This document shows positions 62,571 through 64,000 of a stretch of DNA of 64,000 nt, piece after piece. Position 1 is the stretch's first letter, and every line of letters begins with the position of its first letter. Source of the DNA: Methanolobus vulcani (GTDB lineage Archaea > Halobacteriota > Methanosarcinia > Methanosarcinales > Methanosarcinaceae). A program made the translations under genes and the position numbers. The notes beneath the pieces are model-generated. The model was not told the DNA's origin. It did no database searches and saw only the letters and a list, made by a program, of their open reading frames with translations. The stretch covers positions 434,001 to 498,000 of the forward strand of contig NZ_FNCA01000001.1 in assembly GCF_900100715.1 (NCBI RefSeq), in the 5' to 3' direction.

Positions 62571-64000
62571 AGCTAAAGTTTTCCTCAACGGAGAACTTGT
62601 AGGAACCCACACAGACCCTGCTGAACTGGTAGAGAATATCAGGGAGCAGCGCAGATCAGGCATGATGTCAGAACAGATCAATGTAACATATTATGAGGAC
62701 ATACATGAAGTTCTGATCAACACTGACATGGGTCGCGCAAGAAGACCACTGATAATTGTAAAGAACGGAGAATCACTCGTTACCGATGAGGAGATAGACC
62801 TCCTTGCAGAGGGCAAGATGGGATATTCCGAACTTACAAAGACAGGAAAGATAGAGTACCTTGACTCTGAAGAAGAAGAGAATGCATTCATTGCTCTTTA
62901 CAAGAATGATATCACAGAGAGCCATACTCACCTTGAGATCAACCCGGGACTTATGCTCGGTATTTGTACCGGAATGGTACCATATCCTGAACACAATGCA
63001 TCCCCACGTAACACAATGGGTGCAGCAATGGTCAAGCAGTGTATTGGCGTCTCAACATCAAACACCAAGCTCAGACCTGACACCCGTGCACACCTTTTAC
63101 ACTATCCACAGCGCGCAATGGTAAGAACGCAGACCTGTGAATCCATCCATTTCGATGACAGGCCGGCAGGACAGAACTTCGTTGTAGCGGTTATGTCCTA
63201 CGAAGGACACAATATTGAAGATGCACTGGTCTTTAACAAGGGTTCAATCGAGAGAGGACTTGGAAGAAGTCACTTCCTCAGGACATTTGAGGGCGAGGAA
63301 AGACGCTACCCAGGTGGACAGGAAGACAAGTTCGAAATACCTGACTCTGAGTTCAGAGGTGCACGCAGTCCGGAAGCATATGCGAACCTTGACATTGATG
63401 GTCTTGTAAACCCTGAAACCAGAGTAGGTCCAAACGACGTACTTATCGGAAAGACCAGTCCGCCACGTTTCCTTGAGGAACAGTCCGACTTCGGAATCAC
63501 AGTTGAGCAGCGCAGAGAAAGTGCAATAACAATGCGTTCCAACGAGAAAGGAGTCGTTGACACAGTCATTCTTACAGAATCAATTAACGGAACACGTCTT
63601 GCAAAGGTCAAGATAAGAGACCAGAGGATCCCTGAGATTGGCGACAAGTTCGCATCAAGACACGGTCAGAAGGGAGTTATCGGCCTTATCGTACCGTTTG
63701 CTGACATGCCATTTACAGAGAAAGGAATGGTTCCTGACCTTGTAATTAACCCACACGCAATTCCTTCACGTATGACTGTAGGTCACGTGCTTGAGATGAT
63801 CGGTGGTAAGGTAGGCTCCATGGAAGGAAGAAGAGTTAATGCAACTGCATTCTCCGGAGAGAACGAAGACGATCTTCGTGCAGCTCTCAAGACACACGGA
63901 TTCGCACACACAGGAAAGGAAGTATTCTTCGATGGTGTAACCGGAAAAAAGATCCAGGCAGATGTGTTCGTAGGGGTTATCCTTTACCAGAAACTGCACC
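62563..64000 (+). CDS. rpoB1: DNA-directed RNA polymerase subunit B' (Rpo2C), 3'-truncated by window edge
   Basis: This frame starts at ATG inside the last codons of rpoB'' with GGGAGG seven bases upstream and stays open to the end of the window (about 479 residues visible of an expected 600 or so). It carries the catalytic-centre motifs [37 protein letters not shown] and [15 protein letters not shown]. It forms the RNA polymerase core with B''. The 3' end, with its zinc-binding tail, lies beyond the window. Confidence 0.96.
   Translation, partial: MNEAKVFLNGELVGTHTDPAELVENIREQRRSGMMSEQINVTYYEDIHEVLINTDMGRARRPLIIVKNGESLVTDEEIDLLAEGKMGYSELTKTGKIEYLDSEEEENAFIALYKNDITESHTHLEINPGLMLGICTGMVPYPEHNASPRNTMGAAMVKQCIGVSTSNTKLRPDTRAHLLHYPQRAMVRTQTCESIHFDDRPAGQNFVVAVMSYEGHNIEDALVFNKGSIERGLGRSHFLRTFEGEERRYPGGQEDKFEIPDSEFRGARSPEAYANLDIDGLVNPETRVGPNDVLIGKTSPPRFLEEQSDFGITVEQRRESAITMRSNEKGVVDTVILTESINGTRLAKVKIRDQRIPEIGDKFASRHGQKGVIGLIVPFADMPFTEKGMVPDLVINPHAIPSRMTVGHVLEMIGGKVGSMEGRRVNATAFSGENEDDLRAALKTHGFAHTGKEVFFDGVTGKKIQADVFVGVILYQKLH

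Noticed and set aside
1-64000. CRISPR array, insertion sequence or prophage
   Set aside because: No regularly spaced repeats of 25-40 bases, no transposase or integrase, and no terminal inverted repeats with target duplications were seen.

Overview
The window is from a methanogenic archaeon of the Methanosarcinales, most likely a methylotrophic genus of the Methanosarcinaceae; the genus itself is a guess. The evidence is a complete mcrBDCGA operon, the Mcr arginine methyltransferase Mmp10, the PolD large subunit, split RNA polymerase subunits B'' and B', pantoate kinase with phosphopantothenate synthetase, archaellins and a PGF-CTERM surface protein. Intergenic DNA is AT-rich with archaeal TATA boxes, and many genes have strong GGAGGTGA-type ribosome binding sites. 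I see no insertion sequence, prophage or CRISPR array; the region looks like ordinary chromosome.

Layout. 0-10.5 kb: surface and hypothetical proteins, an Fe-S aldo/keto reductase, an Fe-S flavoprotein, larB/larC (nickel-pincer cofactor), Rio2 kinase, a DUF460 RuvC-fold protein, mobA and a TPR protein. 10.5-18 kb: beta-CASP RNase, topoisomerase I, a perR-peroxiredoxin-ferritin-like oxidative-stress operon, exonuclease III, a LOG-like protein and Tsr3. 18-23 kb: a pilus operon in the order MinD/TadZ-like, TadA-like ATPase, TadB-like, TadC-like. 23-31 kb: two-subunit fumarase, tRNA-Leu, a winged-helix regulator, a secreted protein, PolD DP2 and Mmp10. 31-37.5 kb: mcrBDCGA followed by a radical SAM/SPASM enzyme. 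37.5-52 kb: mostly minus-strand surface, TPR and metabolic genes, two separated archaellin genes, a Vms1-like ribosome-rescue hydrolase operon ending in rlmE, and two lipoproteins. 52-60 kb: a HEPN/MNT toxin-antitoxin pair, then CoA synthesis (coaBC, pantoate kinase, phosphopantothenate synthetase) with an SPFH protein, an HD hydrolase, and a dadD plus S-inosylhomocysteine-hydrolase-like pair. 60-64 kb: tRNA-Lys and the RNA polymerase operon rpoH-rpoB''-rpoB', with rpoB' running off the end.

How the genes connect. Mcr catalyses the last step of methanogenesis and depends on post-translational modification; two radical SAM genes flank its operon. The deaminase and homocysteinase pair probably recycles the S-adenosylhomocysteine made by such methylations through an inosine intermediate. 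The most interesting signals are: the tadZABC-like synteny with a MinD-type ATPase that has lost the Walker A lysine; an SAH-hydrolase homologue with a glutamate-to-lysine change at the adenine-recognition position; an uncharacterised radical SAM/SPASM enzyme directly after mcrA; an archaellin carrying an extra domain of about 80 residues; and an rpoB'' gene that appears to start at ATA.
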